A stretch of 64,000 nucleotides of DNA from JACMQX01 sp040385105 (lineage in GTDB: Bacteria; Pseudomonadota; Gammaproteobacteria; Burkholderiales; Burkholderiaceae_C). The DNA lies in the NCBI GenBank assembly GCA_040385105.1, contig JAZKHY010000085.1, positions 1 through 64,000 on the forward strand. Reading direction: 5' to 3'. Under the pieces are notes generated by a model, which did not search any database, was not told the origin of the DNA, and was given only the letters and a program-made list of their open reading frames with translations. Positions 10,719 through 20,390 of the stretch are shown here, piece after piece. Within the stretch, counting starts at the first letter, position 1. Each line of letters opens with the position of its first letter. A program made the position numbers and the translations under genes.

Positions 10719-13577
10719 ATGCTCCGTTTCTCCTCGAACAACTCCAGCAACACGCCCGAAGCACCCGCAGTGACCCAAGCGCCTCCCAAAGCCAACGAAC
10801 CGCATCCGCTGGACGCACTGACCGGTGGCGCATTCTCCGCGCCCACCTCGGGCGAGCGCGCCGCGCGCGTGCGCGAGTGGCTGGCCGGCAACCCCGGCGT
10901 CGAGCAGATGAACGAAGTCTTCCGCGAGCTGAGCGCGCGCGACAAGGGCGCGGCCCGGCCGCTGCGCGAGAAGCTCGACGAGATCAAGCGCGCCAAGGGC
11001 CAGGAGAACCTGGCCGGCGAGTGGGCCGACAAAGGCCGGGCGCTGCTGGAACTCAACAAGCTCAACCTGGCCGACGCGCTGGCGTGGCAGCGCGATGCGG
11101 CCAAGGCAGGCGCGCCGCTGTCCAAAGAGCCGCTGGCTTCACTCAAGCTGCAACTGAGCGAGCGCGTGAAAATCATCGAAGACCTGCAGCACCGCGCCCA
11201 GGTGCAGCGCGAGGCCGCCGTGCTGCTGGCCCAGCGCATCGAGGTGCTGTCCACCAAGCCCTGGCGCGACGCGCAGGCCGCGTGGGATCTGTTGCGCGGC
11301 GACGTTGCCAACTGGCAGGCGCAGGCCGATGCACTGGCCGTTGACGCCAACTGGCCCAGCGTCGATGCCAAATTCCCGCCGCTGCTCGAAGCCTCCAAGG
11401 CACAGCTTCTGGTGGTATGGGATGCCTTCCAGGGTGCCCTCTCGCTGGCTGTTGCAGCGGCTGACGATGCCGCAGCGCCGCTGCCGCCGGTGCCGGTGTG
11501 GGCTGATGAGCTGCGCGTGGCGCGCGGCGTGCCCGCCGAGGCGCCTGCCAGGCCGCAGAAGCCCAAGGTGGACCCGGAAGTCCGCGCCAAAGCCGTGCAG
11601 GCCGTGCGCGAAGTGCTGGGCAAGCTGGAGCAGGAAATTGCCGAAGGCCATGGCAAGGCCAGCGCCGGTGCCGCAGCCGCGCTGCGCAATGCGCTCAAGG
11701 AAAACGGCAAGCTGATCGACGACAAGCTGGAGAACCAGGCCCATGCCGCACTGGCAGCTGCGGGTGAGCTTGAAGGCTGGCAGCGCTGGCGTGCCGACCA
11801 GCTGCGCGAAGAGCTCGTGGCCAAGGCCGAGGGCCTGCTGAACCGCCCCGAAGGCCAGGCCCTGGGTGGCCGCAAGATGCAGGAAACGCTGCGCGCGCTG
11901 CGCGAGCAGTGGAAGCAGACCGATCAGGGCGGCGTGCCCAACCATGCCATGTGGAAGCGTTTTGACGAGGCCTGCAACGAGGCCTACAAGGTGGTCGAGG
12001 CCTGGCTTGAAAAGATCAAGACCGAAGCCGCCGAGAGCCGCGCGCAGCGCCTGGCGCTCATTGAGGAACTGAAGGCCTGGACCGTGCGTGTTTCGCAGCG
12101 CACCGAGCCGCACGACTGGAAGGCGTTCTCGCGCGCCCTGTATCAGTTTGGCGACCGCTGGCGCGATGCGGGCCACCTGGGTGAGAAGGCCTTTGCCGAG
12201 CTGCAGCCGCTGTGGAAGGAGGCCATGAATGCGGCCGCCGCGCCGCTGGAAACCGAACAGAAGAACAGCCTGCAGCGCCGCCACGCCATGATTGACGAGG
12301 CCAAGGTGCTGGGTGAAGCGCCCATGCTGCACATTGACGCCGTCAAGTCGCTGCAGCAGCGCTGGCAGGCGGAGGCGCAGACGGTGCCGCTGGACCGCAA
12401 GCATGAGCAGAAGCTGTGGGACGCCTTCCGCAAGCCGATTGACGACGCCTTCAACCGCAAGACCGCCGAGCGTGAGAAAGCCGCCTCTGCATTGGGCGAG
12501 CGCGACCGCATCGTGCTCGACGCGGCCAAGGCCCTTGAAGCCGCGAACGGCACCGGCGATGCCCAGAAGATCCGCGCCGCGATGGCCGCCCTTGAAGCCG
12601 CGCTGCGCGGCCAGGCACAAGCTGCTGCCGTTGTAGCCGCGAATGTGGCCGAGGTTGCCGCAGAAAAATCCGTGCTGGCACAGGCCGCACCTGAAGGCGA
12701 GTCGGGAGACGGCGGCGGCGCTGCCGAAACAGCGCCGAAGGCCGATGAAGCGGCACAGGCATCCGCAGATGCTGCCACCGGCGATGCCGGTGCTGCCACC
12801 GATACTGAAGCACCCGCAGATGCGACAGCCGAAGCAGTTGCCGAAGCTGCACCTGCACCCGTGGCCCCGCCGCCCGCTCCCAAAAAGGTGGTGGCGGTGC
12901 GCGGCGACGACCGGCCCGGCATGCGCAAGTCCGAGCCCGCTTCGGCCGGGCGAGGCGGCAAGTTTGGCGACCGCAAGGGCCCGCCCGGTGCCGGCGGCCC
13001 CGGCGCCCGTGGCGGCCCACGCCCCGGCGACAACAAGTTTGAGCCCTTCCGCCCCGAGCGTGCCGAGCGCGGCGGCGGTGGCCGCTTCGGCGACCGCCCC
13101 GCATTTGAAGACCGCGGCCCGCGCCTGGGCGACCTGGCCTTCCGTGCCCAGCGCGATGCGCTGGAGCATGCGGAAATGGCCCTGCGCAAGCTGGCCGCGC
13201 AAGCCCACGGCGAGGCGCTCACGCAGTTGCTCACCGCCTGGGAAAAGCGCGCGCCCGACCAGGTGCCCGGCCAGCAGGACCTCGGCCGCGCCGTGACGCC
13301 CGCCGTGCGCAGCGGCTGGGTGCAGGCCGTTGGCGCGGCACCGTCCGGTGACGCTTCGGAGTCGTTGCTGCGCCTTGAGATGGCGGCCGACGTGCCGACA
13401 CCGGCCGAACACATCAGCGCTCGCCGCATGATGCAGCTCCAGCTGCTGACCAGGCGCAACGCGCCGGCGCCTGCTGAAACCTGGGGTCAGGATGTCGGCA
13501 AGGTCCTGGCCGCCGGTTTTGATGCCGGCACTGCCCGCCGTGTCCAGAGCGTGCTCAAGGTGCTGCTCAAGAAGTAA
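10719..13577 (+). CDS. large DUF349 domain protein with disordered Ala and Arg-Gly segment
   Basis: A cytoplasmic protein of about 952 residues with no signal peptide. Residues about 90-620 consist of several helical DUF349 repeats, visible through recurring WK..., FRKPIDDAFNRK and RFDEACNEAYK-type motifs with charged coiled-coil character. Residues about 640-730 are almost pure Ala/Glu/Asp/Pro; about 735-815 is an Arg/Gly/Pro-rich stretch (repeated GxRGG, GDRxxF). A helical C-terminal domain (815-952) follows. The start at 10719 (MLRFSSNN) is favoured because the protein-like composition begins there; the frame is open further upstream. The function of DUF349 is not established. The Arg-Gly segment could bind nucleic acid. 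It ends at a double hairpin. Confidence 0.82.
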   Translation: MLRFSSNNSSNTPEAPAVTQAPPKANEPHPLDALTGGAFSAPTSGERAARVREWLAGNPGVEQMNEVFRELSARDKGAARPLREKLDEIKRAKGQENLAGEWADKGRALLELNKLNLADALAWQRDAAKAGAPLSKEPLASLKLQLSERVKIIEDLQHRAQVQREAAVLLAQRIEVLSTKPWRDAQAAWDLLRGDVANWQAQADALAVDANWPSVDAKFPPLLEASKAQLLVVWDAFQGALSLAVAAADDAAAPLPPVPVWADELRVARGVPAEAPARPQKPKVDPEVRAKAVQAVREVLGKLEQEIAEGHGKASAGAAAALRNALKENGKLIDDKLENQAHAALAAAGELEGWQRWRADQLREELVAKAEGLLNRPEGQALGGRKMQETLRALREQWKQTDQGGVPNHAMWKRFDEACNEAYKVVEAWLEKIKTEAAESRAQRLALIEELKAWTVRVSQRTEPHDWKAFSRALYQFGDRWRDAGHLGEKAFAELQPLWKEAMNAAAAPLETEQKNSLQRRHAMIDEAKVLGEAPMLHIDAVKSLQQRWQAEAQTVPLDRKHEQKLWDAFRKPIDDAFNRKTAEREKAASALGERDRIVLDAAKALEAANGTGDAQKIRAAMAALEAALRGQAQAAAVVAANVAEVAAEKSVLAQAAPEGESGDGGGAAETAPKADEAAQASADAATGDAGAATDTEAPADATAEAVAEAAPAPVAPPPAPKKVVAVRGDDRPGMRKSEPASAGRGGKFGDRKGPPGAGGPGARGGPRPGDNKFEPFRPERAERGGGGRFGDRPAFEDRGPRLGDLAFRAQRDALEHAEMALRKLAAQAHGEALTQLLTAWEKRAPDQVPGQQDLGRAVTPAVRSGWVQAVGAAPSGDASESLLRLEMAADVPTPAEHISARRMMQLQLLTRRNAPAPAETWGQDVGKVLAAGFDAGTARRVQSVLKVLLKK

Positions 13578-13632
13578 GTGGCATGCGGGTCATGCCCGCA
13601 TGCCACTTCGTTGCCCCTGTTCAGGGGCAACG
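13576..13632. terminator. tandem hairpins between convergent DUF349 gene and dnaJ
   Basis: Two perfect inverted repeats stand back to back. Hairpin one has a 14-bp stem (13576-13589 with 13595-13608, 5-base loop) and overlaps the DUF349 stop codon. Hairpin two has an 11-bp stem (13609-13619 with 13622-13632, 2-base loop) and ends one base before the dnaJ stop. Neither has a long T run, but the position between convergent genes fits a bidirectional terminator. Confidence 0.75.
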
Positions 13633-13633
13633 T

Positions 13634-14779
13634 TCAGGCGAAGAAGTTCTTCAGCTTGTCCGTCCAGGAGTCGCCCGAAGGTGAATGCCGGGCGCCGCCC
13701 TTCTTGAGCGACTCGTCGAACTCCTTCATCAGCTTGCGCTGGTGCTCGGTGAGCTTGACCGGCGTTTCCACGGTGATGTGGCAATACAGGTCGCCGGGGT
13801 AGCTGGAGCGCACGCCCTTGACACCCTTGCCGCGCAGGCGGAACTGCTTGCCCGTCTGTGTGCCCTCCGGGATGTCGATCGCGGCCTTGCCCGCCAGCGT
13901 GGGCACGTCGATCTCGCCGCCGAGTGCTGCCGTGCTGAAGCTGATGGGCACGGCGCAGTGCAGGTCGTCGCCGTCGCGCTCGAAGATGTCGTGCTTCTTC
14001 AGACGGATCTCGATGTACAGGTCCCCCGGCGGGCCGCCGTTGGTGCCGGGCTCGCCGTTGCCGGCACTGCGGATGCGCATGCCGTCGTCGATGCCGGCCG
14101 GGATCTTCACTTCCAGCGTCTTGGTCTTCTTGATCTTGCCCTGGCCATGGCACACGGTGCAGGGCTCGGGAATGATCTTGCCTGAGCCGCGGCAGGTGGG
14201 GCAGGTCTGTTGCACGCTGAAGAAGCCCTGGCGCATCTGGACTGCGCCCTGGCCGTTGCAGGTGGTGCAGGTCTTGGCCTGGGTGCCGGGCTTGGCGCCG
14301 CTGCCGCTGCAGGTGTCGCAGGCGTCCCAGGTGGGGATGCGGATCTGCGCGTCCTTGCCGTTGGCGGCTTCTTCCAGCGTGACTTCCATGGCATAGCTCA
14401 GGTCCGAGCCGCGGAACACCTGGCGCCCGCCGCGGCCTGCGCCGCCGCGCTGCTGGCCGAAGATGTCGCCAAAGATGTCGCCGAAGGCTTCGGCAAACCC
14501 GCCAAAGCCTTCCTGGCCCGGGCCGGGGCCGCCGCGCATGTTCGGGTCCACGCCCGCGTGGCCGAACTGGTCGTAGGCGGCGCGCTTTTGCGCGTCGCTC
14601 AGCATCTCGTAGGCCTCCTTGGCATCCTTGAACTTTGCCTCGGCATCCTTGGAAGCGTCACCCTGGTTGCGGTCAGGATGGAACTTCATCGCCAGCTTGC
14701 GATAGGCCTTCTTGATCTCTTCGTCGCTCGCGTTCTTCGGAACGCCGAGGGTTTCGTAATAATCTCTTTTGGTGGCCAT
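13634..14779 (-). CDS. dnaJ: molecular chaperone DnaJ (Hsp40)
   Basis: A 381-residue type I Hsp40 that delivers unfolded clients to DnaK and stimulates its ATPase. The J domain occupies residues 1-70 with HPD at 34-36. A Gly/Phe-rich linker follows (about 75-125, GGPGPGQEGFGG). Four zinc-binding CxxCxGxG repeats come next (CDTCSGSG, CTTCNGQG, CPTCRGSG, CTVCHGQG), then two beta-barrel client domains and the C-terminal dimerisation region. All zinc cysteines are present. It lies 114 bases downstream of dnaK on the same strand. A GC-rich 8-bp hairpin (14811-14818 with 14836-14843) in that gap may slow read-through or stabilise the message, so dnaJ may be expressed less than dnaK. Confidence 0.97.
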   Translation of the reverse strand: MATKRDYYETLGVPKNASDEEIKKAYRKLAMKFHPDRNQGDASKDAEAKFKDAKEAYEMLSDAQKRAAYDQFGHAGVDPNMRGGPGPGQEGFGGFAEAFGDIFGDIFGQQRGGAGRGGRQVFRGSDLSYAMEVTLEEAANGKDAQIRIPTWDACDTCSGSGAKPGTQAKTCTTCNGQGAVQMRQGFFSVQQTCPTCRGSGKIIPEPCTVCHGQGKIKKTKTLEVKIPAGIDDGMRIRSAGNGEPGTNGGPPGDLYIEIRLKKHDIFERDGDDLHCAVPISFSTAALGGEIDVPTLAGKAAIDIPEGTQTGKQFRLRGKGVKGVRSSYPGDLYCHITVETPVKLTEHQRKLMKEFDESLKKGGARHSPSGDSWTDKLKNFFA

Positions 14780-14893
14780 GGGCTCAGGTCCAGTACAGAT
14801 AAATTCTTGTCAGCCCGGATGCGGGAAAGCGGAACCCGGGCTGCCCCTGATTCCGCTTCACCGCATCGAGGCGTCGGCCTCTCTTCAGGAAGG

Positions 14894-16837
<1,944 letters not shown>

Positions 16838-16901
16838 GATTCTCTCCTTCGATTTCAAAAATGTGAGGCCACTGGATTGCTGTGGGCCGTATGTGCACTA
16901 C

Positions 16902-16927
16902 TTGTGGATAAGCTGTGGCGTTTCAAG
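16902..16927 (-). promoter_or_regulatory. possible sigma-32 promoter for dnaK
   Basis: On the minus strand CTTGAA (16927-16922) is followed, after 14 bases, by CCACAA (16907-16902). The upstream box matches the sigma-32 consensus CTTGAA exactly; the downstream box only partly matches CCCCAT. Distance to the dnaK ATG is about 65 bases. It would allow dnaK-dnaJ expression independent of grpE. Confidence 0.5.
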
Positions 16928-16963
16928 TCGGAACGCGGGCCTTTCCGTGTGATTTCGCGTGAT

Positions 16964-17545
16964 TTATTTCGGCGCCGAGACAGTTACCAGGGCCGGGCGC
17001 AGCACGCGGTCGGCAATGGTGTAGCCCTTTTGCAGGACGCTGACGATGGTGTTGGCTTCCTGGGTGGACTCGGGCGGCAGCGGCACCACGCTGATGGCCT
17101 GGTGCTGGTGCGGGTCGAACTTGCTGGCAGGGGCCGGGTTGATCTCGACCACCTTGTTGCGCTCCAGCGCACTCTTTAGCTGGCGCAGGGTGGCTTCGGA
17201 GCCTTCACGCAGCTGCTCGGCTGTAGCTTCCTTGATGGCAAGACCCGCTTCCAGGCTGTCGGTGACCGGCAGCAGGCTTTCGGCAAAGGCCTCGACGGCG
17301 AACTTGCGGGCCTTGGCGATGTCCTCGTCGGCGCGGCGGCGGATGTTCTGTACATCGGCCTGGGCCCGCAGGTATTGCTCGGCCAGCTCGGCATTCTTGG
17401 CCTGCAGCGTGGCGACTTCTGCCTGGGCCTGGTCCAGCGCGACTTGCGAGTCCGCCTGGTTGGCCGCCAGGGCGGCTTCCAGCTCCTCGGGGCTGGGGGC
17501 GCCTTCAAGTGCCTGGTTCTGTTCGGTGTTTTGGGGTTCGGTCAT
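16964..17545 (-). CDS. grpE: nucleotide exchange factor GrpE
   Basis: A 193-residue cytoplasmic protein that releases ADP from DnaK and works as a thermosensor. It has an acidic, Gln/Glu-rich disordered N-terminus (1-30) and a long dimeric coiled coil (about 30-110, heptads of Ala/Leu with AQAEVATLQAKNAELAEQYL). A C-terminal beta wing follows, with the family signature DPHQHQAISVVP and VLQKGYTIADRVLRPALVTVS. The start codon at 17545 is the only reasonable ATG. It is transcribed first in the heat-shock set, behind a good sigma-32-type promoter at 17607-17631, and dnaK follows after 126 bases. Confidence 0.96.
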   Translation of the reverse strand: MTEPQNTEQNQALEGAPSPEELEAALAANQADSQVALDQAQAEVATLQAKNAELAEQYLRAQADVQNIRRRADEDIAKARKFAVEAFAESLLPVTDSLEAGLAIKEATAEQLREGSEATLRQLKSALERNKVVEINPAPASKFDPHQHQAISVVPLPPESTQEANTIVSVLQKGYTIADRVLRPALVTVSAPK

Positions 17546-17606
17546 GCTTGGAAACAGGGGTTTTTGGGGTTTTGCCGTTGGTTTTCCGGCTGGTCACGGT
17601 TGCACC

Positions 17607-17631
17607 TAGGGGCACGATGCCCTTTTTCAAG
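17607..17631 (-). promoter_or_regulatory. sigma-32 heat-shock promoter for grpE
   Basis: On the minus strand CTTGAA (17631-17626), 13 bases, then CCCCTA (17612-17607). This closely fits the sigma-32 pattern CTTGAA-N13/14-CCCCAT. It lies about 60 bases before the grpE ATG. Read directly from the sequence; activity is inferred. Confidence 0.75.
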
Positions 17632-17710
17632 ACGGGGAATTCACTTTTTGACAGTGTCAGGACGAGCGATCACGGCGGGCGACACCTGACGTCGTCAGTT
17701 TGGAAAATCC

Positions 17711-17801
17711 TGTCACCCCGGGCTTGACCCGGGATCCATCATTGCCCGAAACGGCGTATCTTCAACGCCGGCGTGGATCCCGGATCGAGTCCGGGATGAC
17801 A
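17711..17801. repeat. long palindromic repeat (REP-like, CCCGG/GGATCC type)
   Basis: A 91-base imperfect palindrome. The left arm (17711-17740) and the reverse complement of the right arm (17773-17801) share the pattern TGTCAyCCCGGrCTyGAyCCGGGATCCAy. An inner stem CGGCGT/ACGCCG lies at 17752-17757 and 17765-17770. It starts 8 bases beyond the FKBP stop codon, so it can also serve as a transcript-end hairpin. Elements of this wording (GTCATCCCGGACTTGATCCGGGATCC) are dispersed in many proteobacterial genomes. Confidence 0.8.
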
Positions 17802-17808
17802 AATTCGC

Positions 17809-18159
17809 TCAATGAGCGTCCAGGAGTTCGACGTCGAACTTGAGCGTCGCGTTCGGCGGAATCACGCCGCCTGCGCCCCGTGCCCCATAACCCAGCGCGG
17901 CCGGGATGATGAGGGTGCGCTTGCCGCCGATCTTCATGCCGGCAACGCCTTCGTCCCAGCCCTTGATCACCATGCCGGCGCCCAGCGAGAAGGCGAAGGG
18001 GTCCTTGCGGTCCACGCTGGAGTCGAACTTGGCGCCCTGGGTGCCGTCGTTGTAGAGCCAGCCGGTGTAGTGCACATGCACATGGTGGCCCTTCTTCGCT
18101 TCGGCGCCGCTGCCGACCGTGGTGTCTTCGTACTGCAGGCCGGAGGGGGTGGTGATCAT
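17809..18159 (-). CDS. FKBP-type peptidyl-prolyl cis-trans isomerase
   Basis: A 116-residue single FKBP domain without signal peptide, so a cytoplasmic proline isomerase similar in length to human FKBP12. Active-site landmarks are VHYTGWLYNDG (about 29-39), FDSSVDR, the pocket residues of FAFSLGAGMVIKGWDEG, and IPAALGYGARG followed by IPPNATLKFDVELLD. These match the conserved Tyr, Phe, Asp, Val-Ile, Trp and Tyr of the macrolide pocket. It stands alone between the FAH gene and the heat-shock genes on the minus strand. The adjacent palindrome probably ends its message. Confidence 0.94.
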   Translation of the reverse strand: MITTPSGLQYEDTTVGSGAEAKKGHHVHVHYTGWLYNDGTQGAKFDSSVDRKDPFAFSLGAGMVIKGWDEGVAGMKIGGKRTLIIPAALGYGARGAGGVIPPNATLKFDVELLDAH

Positions 18160-18222
18160 GCTGTTTCCTTTGGGTGGATAGGGGATGAAGGGGGAAATTG
18201 TAGTGAGAGGCGCAGGACCGCC

Positions 18223-19398
18223 CTAACCCAGCAGCCCGCGGCCTGCCAGGTTGCGCATCAGCGCGCCGATGCCGAAGGTCCAGGGCGCGACCTTGTCCGA
18301 GTGGTTGACCCGGTTGGCCAGCATGCCGAGCTTCGGTGTCGAGACGGTGACGACGTCGCCCACCACATGGGTGAAGCCCTGGCCCGGCCCGTGCCTGTCT
18401 TGCGTGGGCGCGAACATGGTGCCCATGAACAGCATGAAGCCGTCCGGGTACTGGTGGTTCGCGCTGATCGCCTGACCGACCAGGTCCAGCGGGTCGCGGC
18501 TGATCCGGCTGAGCGAGCTGGCGCCCTGCATCACAAAGCCTTCGGGACCGGTCACCTGCATCGCCAGGTCGCACTGGCGAACGTCGTCGATGCCGAAGTT
18601 GCCGTCAAACAGTCGGATGAACGGGCCGATGGCGCAGGACGCGTTGTTGTCCTTGGCCTTGCCCAGCAGCAGCGCGCTGCGGCCTTCAAAGTCGCGCAGG
18701 TTCACGTCGTTGCCCAGGGCCGCGCCCTTGACCTCGCCGCGCGAGTTGACGGCCAGCACCACCTCGGGTTCGGGGTTGTTCCAGACGCTGCCGGGGTGGA
18801 TGCCGACTTCGGCGCCCGTGCCCACGGCGCTCATCGGCTGCGACTTGGTGAAGATTTCCGCGTCGGGGCCGATGCCGACTTCCAGGTACTGCGACCACAC
18901 GCCCTGGGCAATCAGGACGTCCTTCAGCTTCATGGCCTCGGGCGAGCCTGGCTTGACGCTGGAAAGGTTGTCGCCGATCACGGCGACAACCGCCTTGCGC
19001 ACCGCCTCGGCCTTGCCGGCGTCGCCGCGGGCCTGCTCTTCGATCACCCGCTCCAGCATGCTCGACACAAAGGTGACGCCGGCCGCCTTGATGGCCTGCA
19101 GGTCGCAGGGCGCCAGGAACCAGGGCAGGGCCGGGTTGCGCGCGTCCTGCGCCGAGTTGGCCAGCACCTCGGCCGTGCCCGCGATGCGGGCGCCGCCGAA
19201 TTCGCGCAGCGTGCCAACGGGGTCGGCCATCTCCAGCAACTCGCTGCAGGTGGCGGCCAGGTGGGTCAGGTCATAGATGCCGTCCTCCATGATGCGCACC
19301 AGCAGCGGGCCGGTGCCCTCGACATGCATGCGGCCGATCAGGATGGCCTGCTCCGCATCGGAGGGCAGGCTGCGTTCAAGTGTCAGGTTTTCGTTCAT
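18223..19398 (-). CDS. fumarylacetoacetate hydrolase family protein
   Basis: A 391-residue FAH-superfamily enzyme. The family hydrolyses C-C bonds or dehydrates 2-keto-3-deoxy acids using a divalent metal. Likely metal ligands are the glutamates around PEPEVVLAVN and the aspartate of GNDVNLRDFEGR; the lysine of LLLGKAKDNN is the usual catalytic partner. It is longer than the simple 280-residue FahA-like members because of an N-terminal extension (residues 1-120). It sits 6 bases downstream of an HxlR-type regulator and is most likely controlled by it. The substrate is open: a sugar-acid dehydratase and an aromatic ring-cleavage hydrolase are both plausible, and the nearby ferulate locus makes the second attractive but unproven. 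Confidence 0.85.
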   Translation of the reverse strand: MNENLTLERSLPSDAEQAILIGRMHVEGTGPLLVRIMEDGIYDLTHLAATCSELLEMADPVGTLREFGGARIAGTAEVLANSAQDARNPALPWFLAPCDLQAIKAAGVTFVSSMLERVIEEQARGDAGKAEAVRKAVVAVIGDNLSSVKPGSPEAMKLKDVLIAQGVWSQYLEVGIGPDAEIFTKSQPMSAVGTGAEVGIHPGSVWNNPEPEVVLAVNSRGEVKGAALGNDVNLRDFEGRSALLLGKAKDNNASCAIGPFIRLFDGNFGIDDVRQCDLAMQVTGPEGFVMQGASSLSRISRDPLDLVGQAISANHQYPDGFMLFMGTMFAPTQDRHGPGQGFTHVVGDVVTVSTPKLGMLANRVNHSDKVAPWTFGIGALMRNLAGRGLLG

Positions 19399-19404
19399 GG
19401 GGGT

Positions 19405-19764
19405 TCAGGGGTTGGCCGCAGCATGGGCGGCAGGAGGGGCGGCGGGTTTGTCGCCGGCTTTCTTCCGGGCCTGGCTCGCCACCCACTTGGCGGAGAAGGC
19501 ATTCAGGTCGGAGATGCGCCTGAGCATGTCAGTGCCGCTGGGTGTGACGATGTAGCCGTCGGGGCCGTGCGTCATCAGCCCGGCCTCGCGCAGCTCCTTG
19601 ATGCGGGTGTTCAGCGTGTTGGGCGTGATGCCGCCCACGCTGTCCTGGAGCAGGCGGAAGGTCTGGGGATGGCCGTCCTTGAGGGCCCAGAGCACGCGCA
19701 TGGCATACCGGGCCTCCAGCAGCTCGAACAGCTGGTTGACCGCTGCGTTTTCCTTGGCACTCAT
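19405..19764 (-). CDS. HxlR-type winged-helix transcriptional regulator
   Basis: A 119-residue DNA-binding protein. The winged helix-turn-helix covers residues about 10-90: LLEARYAMRVLWALKDG, then ITPNTLNTRIKELREAGLM as the recognition region and GYIVTPSGTDMLRRI as the wing. This wording is typical of HxlR rather than MarR proteins. The Ala/Pro-rich tail (about 100-119) looks disordered. It is the first gene of a pair with the FAH-family hydrolase. An inverted repeat at 19818-19838 lies about 55 bases upstream and is a reasonable autoregulatory operator. Confidence 0.82.
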   Translation of the reverse strand: MSAKENAAVNQLFELLEARYAMRVLWALKDGHPQTFRLLQDSVGGITPNTLNTRIKELREAGLMTHGPDGYIVTPSGTDMLRRISDLNAFSAKWVASQARKKAGDKPAAPPAAHAAANP

Positions 19765-19817
19765 TCGGCGTGCTCCTCTGGTGTTTTTTTTATTGGGAGG
19801 GAGAGTGTATTCGCGTG

Positions 19818-19838
19818 GCGCTATATAAACAATAGCGC
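19818..19838. promoter_or_regulatory. candidate operator upstream of HxlR gene
   Basis: Perfect 7-bp inverted repeat GCGCTAT-N7-ATAGCGC in the 122-base gap between the MarR and HxlR genes, inside the most AT-rich part of that gap. Spacing and arm length suit a dimeric winged-helix protein. Binding is inferred. Confidence 0.5.
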
Positions 19839-19848
19839 GGGTGACAAT

Positions 19849-19877
19849 GCCTGCCGGGTGCGTGTTTTTCGGCAGGC
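19849..19877 (-). terminator. possible terminator after MarR gene
   Basis: Perfect 8-bp stem (19849-19856 with 19870-19877) and a 13-base loop, starting 9 bases beyond the MarR stop codon on the minus strand. No T run follows, so it may be a weak or Rho-assisted end of the hydroxycinnamate operon. Confidence 0.4.
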
Positions 19878-19886
19878 CGGAGCGCG

Positions 19887-20369
19887 TCAGAGGTAGATCT
19901 TCTGCAGCAGCCGCATCAGGGTCTTGCGCTCGGTGGCAGTCAGGCGCTGGGCGACTTCATCCTCCAGGGCAGCGGCGGTTCGCTCGGCGGCCTGCATGAG
20001 CTTCTGCCCGGACGAAGTCAGGTGCAGGCCCATGGCGCGGCCGTCGCGCGGGTGCGGGCGGCGCACGACAAGCTCGCGCTTTTCGAGCGCGTTGATCATG
20101 CCGACCAGGTTCGGCGGCAGGATGCTCAGCGCCGTGCAAAGCTGCCGCGAGGTGATGCCCGGGTTGTGGGTGATGAGCGAGAGCACCGAGAAGTCCACCG
20201 GCTTGAGCCCGTACACCGCCATGCGCTCCAGGAACACCTCGATGACGGCCAGCGCCGCGCGGCGCGCGTTGTAGCCCACCAGGCTTTCAAGATAGCTGGT
20301 GTCCACCGCGTCAACGGCTGCTTCTGGCGCGGCGGTTGCCGCCTTTCTCGTCCTGGTGTTTGCTGTCAT
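19887..20369 (-). CDS. MarR family regulator, probable hydroxycinnamoyl-CoA-responsive repressor
   Basis: A 160-residue MarR protein. Residues 1-23 are a disordered Ala/Thr/Lys-rich extension. A helical dimer interface and the winged helix follow, with recognition helix around ITSRQLCTALSILPPNLVGMINALEKREL (72-100) and the wing RRPHPRDGRAMGLHLT (103-118) carrying the conserved Asp-Gly-Arg. It lies 21 bases after the tannase gene, at the distal end of the aromatic-acid genes. MarR proteins such as CouR, FerC or HcaR repress hydroxycinnamate genes until a hydroxycinnamoyl-CoA binds. The same role is inferred here from position only. Confidence 0.85.
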   Translation of the reverse strand: MTANTRTRKAATAAPEAAVDAVDTSYLESLVGYNARRAALAVIEVFLERMAVYGLKPVDFSVLSLITHNPGITSRQLCTALSILPPNLVGMINALEKRELVVRRPHPRDGRAMGLHLTSSGQKLMQAAERTAAALEDEVAQRLTATERKTLMRLLQKIYL

Positions 20370-20390
20370 GCGCCGATTCTGGCAGAGCTT

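Noticed and set aside
11139..13412. 757-codon open frame on the - strand inside the DUF349 gene
   Set aside because: Gly/Cys/Leu-rich translation is the mirror of Ala- and Gly-rich codons of the + strand gene; no ribosome site or motif.
14811..14843. 8-bp hairpin between dnaK and dnaJ as a full terminator
   Set aside because: The loop is long (17 bases) and there is no T run; dnaJ has no clear promoter of its own, so it is mentioned only as a possible expression modulator.
17686..17698. 13-base palindrome CTGACGTCGTCAG upstream of grpE as a CIRCE or HrcA site
   Set aside because: It does not resemble CIRCE, has a one-base centre and lies upstream of the sigma-32 boxes; no evidence of function.
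17812..19896. 694-codon open frame on the + strand over FKBP, FAH and HxlR genes
   Set aside because: It crosses several real genes and the repeat, with His/Val/Ala-rich composition; a shadow frame.
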